Shown one piece after another: positions 33,760 to 47,869 of a DNA stretch of 51,557 nucleotides. Below the pieces are notes generated by a model that did no database searches, was not told where the DNA came from, and was given only the letters and a program-made list of their open reading frames with translations. The stretch spans positions 1 to 51,557 of the forward strand of contig CAJYAI010000013.1 of NCBI GenBank assembly GCA_913064725.1, read 5' to 3'. The position numbers and the translations under genes are program-made. The stretch is from an uncultured Alteromonadaceae bacterium (GTDB lineage Bacteria > Pseudomonadota > Gammaproteobacteria > Pseudomonadales > Halieaceae). Position 1 is the stretch's first letter. The number at the start of each line of letters is the position of its first letter.

Positions 33760-35135
33760 GGATTTATTCCCCCAAGTTGGGTTTTTAGGTGGACGCCCTC
33801 TGGCTCGCCGAGGTTAGGCGCTGACGTGTCCTTGATCTGGTGGTCGATATTAAAAATCAGGCTGGCGGCCCATACGAAAAGAGCGGCCTCTGCGAGGAAA
33901 ACGATGCCATAGGAGGCGGCAGGGTTGTTGAGCCATAGACCCATGAGATCGACAGCAACAGTGCCTAAAAAGCCACCCATGGCGAATGATATGGCTTGGG
34001 CGGCACCCCACAGTCCCATGCGCAGTCCATCACGCTGTTTTAAGCCTTGCCCGGCGAGCATCATCATGCCGCCAATGGCGGCTACAGCGAAGCTACCATT
34101 GGCCACGCCTAGAACGAATACGTTGAGATTGATAGGCCAGTCGGCACCGCTCATACCGCCAAAGGCCAACATAACGAGTGCGATGGCCGAGACAATACAC
34201 CCGCCGCGAATCCAGAGGTGTAAGACGTGGCGCGTGCGCGACTTAAACGCATAAGTAGAGACCGCCATCGCCAACATGCCTAAGAGCATGCCGGCGTGTT
34301 GCATGCCTGCCAGTGCCGTGGTCTGGCCGACCGTCCAGCCAAATACCAATCCGACAAACGGTTCCAAAATAAGATCTTGTGCGCTGTAGGCAAGCATCGA
34401 AGCAAATACAAATATGGTGAAGCGCCGCGCGTGATCTTCCGCCCAGACTTCTCGAATAGCCTCAAAAAAGGGTGGCTTAGTCGCGGTGTCGGGAAGTTGT
34501 GGTTTTACTGTCGACACTGCTGCGGGTACATCAGGTTTCTCGATACCGATGATCGCTATGAAGGTGACGAGCAAGGCGATAATCGCGGTGCCGCCGACAA
34601 CGGCTAGAAGTCGCGCTTCAGAGAAGGGGTCGAGTAATTGGCCGGTAATGCCCCCGGTGACAGCAAAGCCCATGATCATCATGAACCACACCAGTGACGC
34701 GGCAGCGGGCTTGCGTTGGTCGCTCACTTGCTTGGCGAGGAGAACAAGCAATGACGTACCGGCTGCGCCAGAGCCAACCCCGATTAGGAGGTAGCCTATG
34801 GCTGCAACAACATGCCCGATCCAACCAAGCTGCGCGGCGAGTGTTGCGCCAAAAGCGGCAGTCACACTGCCGGTCGCCAGGATGATCATGCCGCCGACGA
34901 TCCAAGGTGTCCGTCGACCACCCCTATCGCTGCCGTAGCCAATGTAAGGGCGCGCCAGTTGAACCACATGATGTAGCGTGATTAAGAAGCCCGGGATGGA
35001 GGCGGCGAGGGCATACTCGACAACCATGATGCGATTGAGTGTGTTGGTAGGTAAAAATATTAATGCGCCTAGGCAGGTCTGTATTAGACCCAGGCGGAAA
35101 ATGGCGAGCCAAGAGAGGGTTTTCAAATCAGCCAA
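33756..35135 (-). CDS. PucC-family BChl transporter-like protein (ORF428/Bch2 type)
   Basis: A 459-aa MFS protein of the bacteriochlorophyll delivery family with 12 membrane segments. The start LSWLAIFRLGLIQTCLGALI, NTLNRIMVVE and YIGYGSDRG..RRTPWI are hallmarks. Position between bchG and bchP matches ORF428 in Rhodobacter. Probably channels pigment to nascent light-harvesting or reaction-centre proteins. Overlaps bchG by eight bases. Confidence 0.92.
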   Translation of the reverse strand: MADLKTLSWLAIFRLGLIQTCLGALIFLPTNTLNRIMVVEYALAASIPGFLITLHHVVQLARPYIGYGSDRGGRRTPWIVGGMIILATGSVTAAFGATLAAQLGWIGHVVAAIGYLLIGVGSGAAGTSLLVLLAKQVSDQRKPAAASLVWFMMIMGFAVTGGITGQLLDPFSEARLLAVVGGTAIIALLVTFIAIIGIEKPDVPAAVSTVKPQLPDTATKPPFFEAIREVWAEDHARRFTIFVFASMLAYSAQDLILEPFVGLVFGWTVGQTTALAGMQHAGMLLGMLAMAVSTYAFKSRTRHVLHLWIRGGCIVSAIALVMLAFGGMSGADWPINLNVFVLGVANGSFAVAAIGGMMMLAGQGLKQRDGLRMGLWGAAQAISFAMGGFLGTVAVDLMGLWLNNPAASYGIVFLAEAALFVWAASLIFNIDHQIKDTSAPNLGEPEGVHLKTQLGGINP

Positions 35136-36039
35136 GGTGACCTCCCATGGCCATTGCGGTCACCATCATGCCGGCGACATATTGGGTAACGCCAACGCCG
35201 TTGTACCAAGGGGCCAGTGCGCGCGGGTCTCGCAGGAAGCGAGCCATGGCGAATAGCTGCCCGATGACTAGCATTGTGATTAACAGCATCGCGGTACTGT
35301 GATTCCACATGGCTAGGCAATAGAGCACGACTAGTTGCGGTGCGATCATCACGAAGCAGGCTAAGCGCGCTGCGGGTTGTGGACCGAGTTGTACCGGTAG
35401 GGTGCGGATGCCGATGGTTATATCGCCATCGATCGCCTTGAAATCGTTAAGTGTCATGATGCCATGTGCACCTATGCTATAGAGGGCGGCTACTAGGAGT
35501 ATCGACCACCCGGGTAACGCTCCCCCTAGCACTATCGCTGCGCCTGTAATCCAGGCCAATCCCTCGTAACTGACGCCCACGGCGAGATTGCCCCACCATC
35601 CATTTTGTTTTAACCGCAGCGGAGGGGCGCTGTAGGCCCACGCTAGGAACAAACCTAGTGCAGTAGCCCCTGCTACCCAAGGTCCCAGCGTGAAACTCCA
35701 AGCCTGTGCAAGCAGGCTCCACCCAAAGGCGAAGCGGAGTGCGTTTGACTCCGAAACTCTGCCAGAGGGGATAGGTCTGTCAGGCTCATTTAGCGCATCG
35801 ACCTCCCGGTCATGCCAGTCGTTGATGATTTGACTGGCGCCACATACCAGTGGCCCGGTCAGCAGTATTCCCGCACAAAAAAATAAAGGATTGGATAGTG
35901 GACTTGCGCCAGCAGACACCAAACCGCACATCAGTGCCCACATAGGTGGAAACCATGTAATGGGTTTGAGGAGCTGAATATAGTCAGCGAGCGAACCGCC
36001 CGATGTTGCCCCCGGGTTAATAGTCGATGAATTGCTCAT
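35128..36039 (-). CDS. bchG: BchG, bacteriochlorophyll synthase
   Basis: A UbiA-family prenyltransferase, 303 aa from the ATG at 36039 (an in-frame TTG at 36066 would add nine residues). Prenyl-diphosphate motif NDWHDREVDALNEPDRPIPSG and second motif NDFKAIDGDITIG; eight to nine hydrophobic segments. It esterifies bacteriochlorophyllide a with geranylgeranyl diphosphate. The start is unusual: an inverted repeat lies right before it and only TGGA resembles a ribosome site. Confidence 0.95.
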   Translation of the reverse strand: MSNSSTINPGATSGGSLADYIQLLKPITWFPPMWALMCGLVSAGASPLSNPLFFCAGILLTGPLVCGASQIINDWHDREVDALNEPDRPIPSGRVSESNALRFAFGWSLLAQAWSFTLGPWVAGATALGLFLAWAYSAPPLRLKQNGWWGNLAVGVSYEGLAWITGAAIVLGGALPGWSILLVAALYSIGAHGIMTLNDFKAIDGDITIGIRTLPVQLGPQPAARLACFVMIAPQLVVLYCLAMWNHSTAMLLITMLVIGQLFAMARFLRDPRALAPWYNGVGVTQYVAGMMVTAMAMGGHLG

Positions 36040-36040
36040 T

Positions 36041-36061
36041 CCAGCATGGTGTACATGCTGG
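36041..36061. promoter_or_regulatory. Perfect inverted repeat at the bchG start
   Basis: CCAGCATG-GTGTA-CATGCTGG, 8-bp arms, ending one base before the bchG ATG. It could fold in the mRNA and hide the start, or serve as a protein site. Confidence 0.45.
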
Positions 36062-36068
36062 AACAAAC

Positions 36069-36086
36069 AGTCAACAATTCATGACA
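36069..36086. promoter_or_regulatory. Probable PpsR/CrtJ operator, ppsR-bchG gap
   Basis: AGTCAACAATTCATGACA. On the minus strand TGTCA-N8-TGACT: one base off the full TGTCA-N8-TGACA dyad. Located 30-47 bases upstream of the bchG ATG, in the 67-bp gap after ppsR. Confidence 0.6.
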
Positions 36087-36106
36087 ATTAAAACGTACTT
36101 ATTTAT

Positions 36107-37483
36107 TTACAGTGCATCGCTGTCACCTGCCACTTCGGCATCGCCTAAATCAAAGCGTCGCAGTTTTGTGTACAGACTTTGGCGGCTAAGGCCGAGTAAT
36201 TCAGCTGCTGAGGCACGGTTGCCGCTAGTCAGTTTAAGCGCCGCTTCGATGCATAACGCTTCAATGACATCGGTGGATTCTCTCACCAGTTCTTTTAGTG
36301 GAACACGGCCAACCCGACCCGTAATCTGCTCGATTGAGCGCGGCAAGTGATCGTCTACTGATTGATCGGGGGTGATACGCCGGCCGATGTCCCGCACGTA
36401 GATCATCACTCTGGAAGATCCATTTTCCCTAATCCGAGCCACGGACATTTCGATGTCAACAGAGGATTCGGTTTCAGTGCGCAGCGTTGTCGAATAAAGC
36501 CTTACTGTACCTTCTTGTTTTGAATGATCGAGCACAATATTCAAATCAACGGCTGATCGACCAATCCAGCGATCTGCCCGTCGTCCCTCAATGAGTTCAG
36601 GTGAGGCGATGCCCGCCATTTCGATAAAGGCTGCGTTTGCAGTCAGCACAATGCCTTGCTCGTCCACTTCGAGAATGCCATCAGGCGCATCTCTGAAGAA
36701 ACATTGGTACTCCTCTCCCGTCAGTTGTCGCTCACTGTCGTCGCGCAGTCGGATAAGAAGTCGGCCCTCACCGGACTGTCTGAGGTAGGTAATGGCGATA
36801 TTGAGCTCTAAGCCCGCCTCATTGCGTACCATGCCATCCACGGTTGTCGTGACGGATCTCGCCTCGCGGGTCAGTCTGTCGAGTGTACTGCGCGCGTCAT
36901 CGCCAAGGCCGGCCGGAAACGCTTTGCCGACTAAGTTGGCGCTTGCTCCGATTAAAAGTGAGGCGGCGACCGGATTGGCTTCCAGTATTCGTCCGCTGGC
37001 GTCATCGACAACAATAAAGCCCTCGGAGACCATATCTAACAAGCGCCGATAGCGAGCTTCTAGGCGACGCTTGGACCAGTAGTCACGCTCCATGGCATGT
37101 TGCGCATTGATCAGTTGGTGACGAAGGCTCGCTTCGGGCAGCAGGTCAATGGCCGCTATCCTCACCTCCTGAGATGCCGCATCCGCGCACATCCAGCAAA
37201 GCACTGGGACGCCGCTTCCACCGCGCGGTTTGACAGATAGGTCGCATCGGACAGCTGTGTCCGCATGGGTTCGTGCTTCTACTAAACGGCTTTGTAATGT
37301 CGCGTGATTTTGAGCCTCAACTAGGTCGTGTAGTGATCGACCGATCATATCGTCAGCGAGCAAGGCGCTTGAAGGGCCGTTGACGTGCGCAGTCAGCACG
37401 ATATCGTTTTCGTTCACTGTGAGCTGGATATTGGCAAGATGCTGAAGCAGAAGCTCAGAAGAGGGCGCTGATAGGGTATTCAC
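36107..37483 (-). CDS. ppsR: PpsR/CrtJ, redox-responsive repressor of photosynthesis genes
   Basis: A PAS-PAS-Fis regulator, 458 aa from GTG 37483 (GGAG 11 bases upstream; a TTG at 37546 opens a longer frame). Three PAS-like regions: N-terminal, central (YRRLLDMVSEGFIVVDDASG) and third (YQCFFRDAPDGILEVDEQG). The C-terminal Fis-type helix-turn-helix is ASAAELLGLSRQSLYTKLRRF. The cysteine in EALCIEAALKL matches the redox cysteine near the HTH of CrtJ. It represses bch/puf/puc genes under high oxygen. Divergent from bchF, adjacent to bchG. Confidence 0.95.
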   Translation of the reverse strand: MNTLSAPSSELLLQHLANIQLTVNENDIVLTAHVNGPSSALLADDMIGRSLHDLVEAQNHATLQSRLVEARTHADTAVRCDLSVKPRGGSGVPVLCWMCADAASQEVRIAAIDLLPEASLRHQLINAQHAMERDYWSKRRLEARYRRLLDMVSEGFIVVDDASGRILEANPVAASLLIGASANLVGKAFPAGLGDDARSTLDRLTREARSVTTTVDGMVRNEAGLELNIAITYLRQSGEGRLLIRLRDDSERQLTGEEYQCFFRDAPDGILEVDEQGIVLTANAAFIEMAGIASPELIEGRRADRWIGRSAVDLNIVLDHSKQEGTVRLYSTTLRTETESSVDIEMSVARIRENGSSRVMIYVRDIGRRITPDQSVDDHLPRSIEQITGRVGRVPLKELVRESTDVIEALCIEAALKLTSGNRASAAELLGLSRQSLYTKLRRFDLGDAEVAGDSDAL

Positions 37484-37644
37484 TGCGGGGGCTACTCCGG
37501 TACTACCTAACACGTAAACACGGCCGTGACGATGCTGTTGTCTCAAAAACGCGAATGGTACACAGCGTTACTGCCGGCGTCATCATCATGTTTACACTTC
37601 CTTGGTCTTCACCTGAATACGTCAAGTTTTTAGTTCAGGATCAC

Positions 37645-37662
37645 TGTAATATTATATTGACA
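37645..37662. promoter_or_regulatory. PpsR/CrtJ operator, ppsR/bchF divergent promoter
   Basis: TGTAATATTATATTGACA matches TGT-N12-ACA exactly, with TGACA on the right arm. It lies about 80 bases before bchF and 160 before ppsR. A usual single high-affinity site for repression of bch and autoregulation. Confidence 0.65.
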
Positions 37663-37742
37663 CTTATATGACCGAACACTACTCTTCGAATGAATAACAT
37701 GACGCTCAATGTGCGTGCTGCACACACAGTGGGGTGAGTAGT

Positions 37743-38270
37743 GTGAATGATAAAAATAACGAACTGACAGGCGCTGGGTTATACACGCCTGAGCAAAAGT
37801 TACGCCGAGATGAGACGGTGTGGACGCTTGTTCAGGGAATCTTAGCACCCTTACAGTTTTTGGTATTTGCTGTCAGCACCGTGTTTGTCGTCAACTTTTT
37901 GTTGAATGAAACGGGCTTGCTGGCCGCAACCATTTCTGTCGTGGTTAAAACGGCTATTTTATATACGATCATGGTGACGGGAGCGATCTGGGAGAAGGTG
38001 GTTTTTGGACGCTATCTATTCGCACCTGCTTTCTTTTGGGAAGACCTCGTCAGTATGGGCGTGATCGCTTTGCATTCTCTGTATCTCCTCATGTGGCTCT
38101 CGGGTTTTGGTACACCTCAGGATCAAATGTGGGTGGCCCTGGCGGCTTACAGCGCCTATGTCGTCAACGCCATTCAGTTTCTATTGAAATTTCAAAAAGC
38201 GCGGACCAGTTCAACCAAGCCGCTTTCGACCGCTGTAGATGCGGAGATGGCAGTGAGTGTTAGCTCATGA
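37743..38270 (+). CDS. bchF: BchF, 3-vinyl (bacterio)chlorophyllide hydratase
   Basis: A 175-aa membrane protein with four hydrophobic segments (ILAPLQFLVFAVSTVFVVNFL, ISVVVKTAILYTIMVTGAI, DLVSMGVIALHSLYLLMWL, MWVALAAYSAYVVNAIQF). KLRRDETVWTLVQG and WEKVVFGRYLFAPAFFWEDLVS are conserved in BchF. It hydrates the 3-vinyl group towards bacteriochlorophyll a. I favour GTG 37743 with GGGGTGAG upstream; the GTG at 37734 is possible. Its stop overlaps the bchN start (ATGA). Confidence 0.95.
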   Translation: MNDKNNELTGAGLYTPEQKLRRDETVWTLVQGILAPLQFLVFAVSTVFVVNFLLNETGLLAATISVVVKTAILYTIMVTGAIWEKVVFGRYLFAPAFFWEDLVSMGVIALHSLYLLMWLSGFGTPQDQMWVALAAYSAYVVNAIQFLLKFQKARTSSTKPLSTAVDAEMAVSVSS

Positions 38271-39556
38271 GTTCGGTGATTGCGAGTTCTGTCGAGGAGC
38301 ACCACCCGGGTCCTCAGACGCAAGAACGCGGACAACGCGCTGTGTTTTGTGGTCTCACGTCGATAATTTGGCTGCATCGACGTATTCAGGATGCCTTTTT
38401 CCTCGTAGTTGGTTCGCGAACCTGTGCCCACCTTATTCAGTCGGCAGCGGGCGTTATGATCTTCGCTGAGCCGCGTTTTGCTACTGCAATTCTGAGTGAG
38501 CGAGATCTGGCGGGCATGGCTGATTGCCATGAAGAACTAGATCGGGTTGTCGGGGAGCTAATTTCGCGACGTGGCGGCATCAATCGATTATTTCTCGTAG
38601 GGTCCTGTCCCTCTGAAGTCATTAAATTGGATCTCGAAACGGCGGCCGCCAAGCTTCAAGTTAAGCACGAAAATAGGGTCCGGATTTCTGCTTTTAGCGG
38701 CAGTGGTATTGAGACAACATTTACTCAGGGTGAGGATCAGTGTCTAAAAAGTACCGTTGCTGAACTGCCCTCGCTCGCCAGTGGCGAGCAGAACCTCATC
38801 GTACTGGGTACTGTCTCCGATATCGTTGAGGATCAGTTCCGCCGGCTTTTTGATGACCTCGGCATAGGCAACGTGAGTTTTTATCCGGGGCGCAAGGCAG
38901 GCGACTTACCCGCTGTTGGAAAAGGCACCCGTGTCATAGCCGCACAACCCTTTGTTGGCGAGACGGCTCGCGCGCTAATCGATCGCGGTGCTGACTTGAT
39001 TTCAGCGCCATTTCCACTGGGTGCCGAGGGCAGTAAATCATGGTTCGAGGCGGTTGCGAGTGTCTATGACGTGCCGCAGGAACGGGTACAGCAAATCTTG
39101 GAGCTACCGTATCAGCGCGCAAAACGCGCATTAGCGCCTCATCGCGCAAAGCTTGAGGGCAAGCGTGTGCACTTCCTGCCTGATTCGCAGCTCGAAATTC
39201 CGATGGCGCGCTTTTTGTCGGAGGAGTGTGGGCTCGAAGTGAGCGAGATTGGCACGCCATTTCACGATCAGCTCGTCATGCAGGGAGAGTTAGCTCGGCT
39301 TGCAAAAGATGTGTCGATTGTTGAAGGGCAAGATTTGGATCCAGCGTTGGCGCGAGTGCGTGAGTCCCGTCCCGATTTAACAGTCTGTGGAATGGGTATT
39401 GCCAATGCGCTCGAGTCCGAGGGATTGAGAACAAAGTGGTCTATTGAGCTCGTTTTCTCCCCAGTTCAAGGCTTTGATCAAGCAGGTGACCTCGCGGCGT
39501 TGTTTGCAAAGCCACTGGTTCGTCAAGACATACTCGAGGTTGGGTCATGGAGTTAA
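38267..39556 (+). CDS. bchN: BchN, dark protochlorophyllide reductase subunit N
   Basis: A 429-aa nitrogenase-like NB-protein subunit. The three iron-sulfur cysteines are at expected spacing: C28 (VFCGL), C53 (SRTCAHL), C114 (GSCPSEV). With BchB it reduces ring D of protochlorophyllide, fed by BchL. Overlaps bchF (ATGA) and bchB (10 bp). Confidence 0.97.
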   Translation: MSSVIASSVEEHHPGPQTQERGQRAVFCGLTSIIWLHRRIQDAFFLVVGSRTCAHLIQSAAGVMIFAEPRFATAILSERDLAGMADCHEELDRVVGELISRRGGINRLFLVGSCPSEVIKLDLETAAAKLQVKHENRVRISAFSGSGIETTFTQGEDQCLKSTVAELPSLASGEQNLIVLGTVSDIVEDQFRRLFDDLGIGNVSFYPGRKAGDLPAVGKGTRVIAAQPFVGETARALIDRGADLISAPFPLGAEGSKSWFEAVASVYDVPQERVQQILELPYQRAKRALAPHRAKLEGKRVHFLPDSQLEIPMARFLSEECGLEVSEIGTPFHDQLVMQGELARLAKDVSIVEGQDLDPALARVRESRPDLTVCGMGIANALESEGLRTKWSIELVFSPVQGFDQAGDLAALFAKPLVRQDILEVGSWS

Positions 39557-41080
39557 CGCTGTGGACGTATGAGGGGCCGCCACATGTAGGCGCGATTCGC
39601 GTCGCCGCATCAATGCGCGACGTTCACCTCATGCTGCACTCGCCCCAAGGCGATACCTACGCTGATTTGCTGTTCACGATGATTGAGCGCGATGGTAAGC
39701 GACCGCCCGTGACTTACACGACATTTCAGGCGCGAGACTTGGGCTCGTCCACTGCTGAGATGGTATTGCACTCGCTTCGAGAAGCCGCAGAGCGATTTAA
39801 ACCACAGGTGCTGATGGTAGCTGACTCTTGTACGGCTGAACTGATTCAAGACCAGCCCGGCGCATTGGCGCTTGGCGCAAATTTGCCCGTTCCCGTTATC
39901 TCATTGGAGATGGCAGCCTATACACGAAAGGAGAACTGGGGCGCGGCGGAGACCTTTTACCAATTGGTGCGAGGCTTGTTATCGCGTCAGGCGCCGCCGC
40001 CGGGTTCTGAGCGTCCGAGTCGAGCCGCTGATGTAAGGCCGAGCGTCAATCTGCTCGGCCCCACCAAGCTGGGATTTCGCTGCCGCGATGACGTTGTTGA
40101 AATAGAGCGACTTCTGACGTCCATGGGCGTCGATGTCAATGTCGTTGCACCGCTGGGGGCCTCTCCCCGCGATCTTCAGTTAATCCCCAAGGCCGATGCC
40201 AACGTGAATTTATGCCCCGAGGTTTCGGATCTGACCTGCAGTTGGCTCGCGCGTACGTTTGGCATGCCAACCATCACTACGATACCGATGGGCTGGGGTG
40301 CGACTCGAGATTTTATTACTGAGGTTGCGTCGGTACTGGGTCTCAACATCGATGTGGATGCGGTCGGTGAGTCGCGTTTGCCATGGTATTCCCGATCAAT
40401 CGACTCGACATATCTGACGGGTAAACGGGTCTTTGTTTTCGCAGATGGCAGCCATGCTGTCGCCGCGGCGCGTGTTGCTCGGGACGAGATGGGTTTTGAG
40501 GTAGTAGGCCTCGGAACCTACAGTAGAGAGCGCGCCAGAGATGTGCGTGCAGCAGCCAAGGAGTACGGTCTCGAGGCCTTGATCACCGACAACTACTTGG
40601 AGGTGGAGGCGCGAGTTCAGGAGCTTCAACCTGAGATGGTTCTGGGTACCCAGATGGAGCGACATATTGCGAAGCGTCTGGGTATTCCCTGCGCCGTTAT
40701 TTCAACGCCCGCACATGTTCAGGATTACCCGGCCCGCTATTCTCCACAAATGGGTTTTGAGGGAGCAAACGTCCTCTTCGATACCTGGGTTCACCCGTTG
40801 ATTATGGGGCTGGAGGAGCACTTGCTTCACATGTTCCGTGACGACTTTGAATTTAATGACAGTGTTGGCCCATCGCATCTTGGTAGTGAGGGCGAGGGAG
40901 CCCGGTCAACGGGTCAGTCAGCTGGCGGGCAACCCGACGGTGATAAAACCCTTGTCTGGGCATTTGACGCCGAAAAAGAACTGAAAAAGATACCTTTTTT
41001 CGTGAGAGGTAAAGCGCGGCGAAATACCGAGAGATTCGCCGAAGAGCAGGGCCTCTCGACCATTGAAGTAGACACTTTGT

Positions 41081-41109
<29 letters not shown>
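39547..41109 (+). CDS. bchB: BchB, dark protochlorophyllide reductase subunit B
   Basis: A 520-aa subunit contributing the fourth cluster ligand, aspartate D36 ([11 protein letters not shown]), a known non-cysteine ligand of the NB cluster. It has a polar Gly/Ser-rich linker (about residues 440-470) before the conserved C-terminal domain ([19 protein letters not shown]). Overlaps bchH by 29 bases. Confidence 0.97.
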
Positions 41110-45716
<4,607 letters not shown>

Positions 45717-45717
<1 letters not shown>

Positions 45718-46421
45718 TGGCACAGGCTAACTATCAGGAGCGCCGGCAGCAGATCGAACATTATTTTGATCGAACCGCTGCGGACGTTTGGGCGCGACTG
45801 ACGTCAGACGAGCCAGTTAGCGGCATTCGCGAGACCGTGCGTGCAGGTCGCGAGTCGATGCGCAATCTGTTGCTCAGTTGGCTTCCCGATGATCTATCAG
45901 GAAAACGTGTGTTAGATGCGGGCTGCGGTACCGGTGTTATCTCGATAGAGCTGGCACGGCGCGGTGCTGAGGTTGTTGCAGTAGACCTTTCTGAGTCGCT
46001 CATCGATCTTGCTAATCAGCGCTACTCGAGCTTGGCGGAATATCGACAGATTGAGTTTGTCGTTGGCGACATGCGACAGATCGAAGGGGAGCGTTTTGAC
46101 CACGTCTTAGCCATGGATTCGATTATTCATTACGCGGCAAGAGATGGCATAAAAACGCTTGAGACATTAGCTGCCAATGTGGACGCGTCAATGGTCTTCA
46201 CCTTTGCGCCGAAAACACTGCCCTTGGCCGCTATGCATGCCGTCGGAAAGTTCTTTCCGCGTGCGGACAGAGCGCCGGCGATTGAGCCGATTGCCCCGAG
46301 TGCACTTTTACGGTCTCTGACTGGTTCGACTGCGCTCAGTGCATGGCAGGTGGGTAGGGAACATAGGGTATCGACTGGCTTTTACACCTCTCAGGCACTG
46401 GAGTTGATTGGACCATGCTGA
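45717..46421 (+). CDS. bchM: BchM, Mg-protoporphyrin IX O-methyltransferase
   Basis: A 234-aa SAM methyltransferase: RVLDAGCGTGVIS (65-77), VVAVDLSESL, and a membrane-interacting C-terminal half. It methylates the 13-propionate before ring closure by AcsF. ATG 45717 shares its A with the bchL stop; a TTG one codon earlier is the only alternative. Confidence 0.96.
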
Positions 46422-47845
46422 TGACTCGTGAGCAGTTTATGGCGCTAACCGCTCGAGTAAACGAGCGGTATTTGCCATGGCTCAATGTCGTTCAGGGTGA
46501 TTTAACACTGTCAAAACTCGCACGATTGTCACTTTTTCAGGTCTCCGTGGGGATCTGTTTTGTTCTGCTCAACGGCACTTTGAATCGGATCATGGTCGTT
46601 GAGTTAGGGCGCGCCGCTTGGATCGTATCCGCCATGCTCGCCTTGCCTCTGCTATTAGCGCCCGCGCGAGTATTGATTGGGTATCGATCTGACAATCATC
46701 AGTCATTTTTGGGATATCGACGCTTACCCTATTTATGGATGGGTACATTAGGTCAGTTTGGTGGTTTGGCATTGATGCCATTTGTCTTGATTCTCATGAC
46801 ATCCCCCGACCCAAGCGCGTCTTGGACTGGGTTTGCCATGTCTCTCGGCGCACTACTGCTAGTCGGTGCGGGCATGCACACGACACAAACTGCCGGTCTT
46901 GCGCTGGCCACTGACTTGGCGACTGAGAAAACGCGGCATCAAGTGGTAACGATGCTCTATCTGATGCTCCTCGTAGGAATGCTTATCGGCGCTCTAGGCT
47001 TCTCTCTATTACTCGAGCCGTTTAGTTATTTTCGGTTGATACAAGTGATTCAGGGTTCGGCCTTGGTTGTAGCGGCACTCAATATTGTAGCCATGTGGCA
47101 GATGGAGCCGCGACGGCCGGACCTCACAAGCTTTGACCTATCGCGTCCCACCTTTAGTGAGTCTTGGCGCACCTTATCCGCTAATCCTGGTGCACATCGA
47201 CTGCTGATTGCCGTGGCCCTTGGCACCTTGGGATTTAGCATGCAAGAAATTTTGCTCGAGCCCTACGGAGCGGAGGTTCTGGCGATGTCTGTGAGCCAGA
47301 CGACTCGGTTAACGGCCGCATTTGCGATAGGTATGCTGCTTGCAATGGCTTTGTCAGCGCGATATCTGGGCCGTTCCGGAGAGCCCATTCGACTCGCAGC
47401 CTATGGCGCTGTTGTCGGTGTTTTCGCCTTTGCTGCGGTCATCATGGCGGGTGCCATGGAGTCCCTCTTGCTGTTCGCGATTGGCACCTTACTCATTGGC
47501 GTCGGCAATGGTCTCTTTGCCGTTGGGACACTAACTGCTGCCATGTTGTTGGCCGGTAGCGCACCTGCAGGATTGGTCATCGGTACCTGGGGTGCCGTAC
47601 AAGCTACCGCACTAGGGTGTGCGGTTTTTCTTGGCGGCGCCTTAAAAGATGTCACCGAGACATTGATCAGCAGCGGCGTGCTAAGTGCGCAGTTAGCGGG
47701 TCCTGCGACACCATACGGTGCTGTGTATCACCTTGAAATAATCATCCTATTCGCCTCTCTCGTTGCACTGGGTCCATTGGTGCGACGGTTAGGCAATGAC
47801 AAGAACCACCCACTCACAATGCAACTTGCCGAATTCCCAAGTTAA
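46415..47845 (+). CDS. lhaA: LhaA, PucC-family light-harvesting assembly protein
   Basis: A 476-aa, 12-segment BCD-family MFS protein. Hallmarks LSKLARLSLFQVSVGICFVLLNG, NRIMVVELG, LIGYRSDNHQSFLGYRRLPY. Located between bchM and puhA as in Rhodobacter, where it aids LH1 assembly. ATG 46415 overlaps bchM by seven bases; an ATG two codons on would overlap by one. Confidence 0.95.
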   Translation: MLMTREQFMALTARVNERYLPWLNVVQGDLTLSKLARLSLFQVSVGICFVLLNGTLNRIMVVELGRAAWIVSAMLALPLLLAPARVLIGYRSDNHQSFLGYRRLPYLWMGTLGQFGGLALMPFVLILMTSPDPSASWTGFAMSLGALLLVGAGMHTTQTAGLALATDLATEKTRHQVVTMLYLMLLVGMLIGALGFSLLLEPFSYFRLIQVIQGSALVVAALNIVAMWQMEPRRPDLTSFDLSRPTFSESWRTLSANPGAHRLLIAVALGTLGFSMQEILLEPYGAEVLAMSVSQTTRLTAAFAIGMLLAMALSARYLGRSGEPIRLAAYGAVVGVFAFAAVIMAGAMESLLLFAIGTLLIGVGNGLFAVGTLTAAMLLAGSAPAGLVIGTWGAVQATALGCAVFLGGALKDVTETLISSGVLSAQLAGPATPYGAVYHLEIIILFASLVALGPLVRRLGNDKNHPLTMQLAEFPS

Positions 47846-47869
47846 AAACCACTACCAGGAGGACACACC

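Noticed and set aside
36050-36065. TGT...ACA pair overlapping the bchG inverted repeat as a PpsR box
   Set aside because: Spacing is 10; the better match is at 36069-36086.
37711-37730. TGTGCGTGCTGCACACACA as a second PpsR box before bchF
   Set aside because: Spacing between TGT and ACA is 11 or 13, not 12, so it fails the operator rule.
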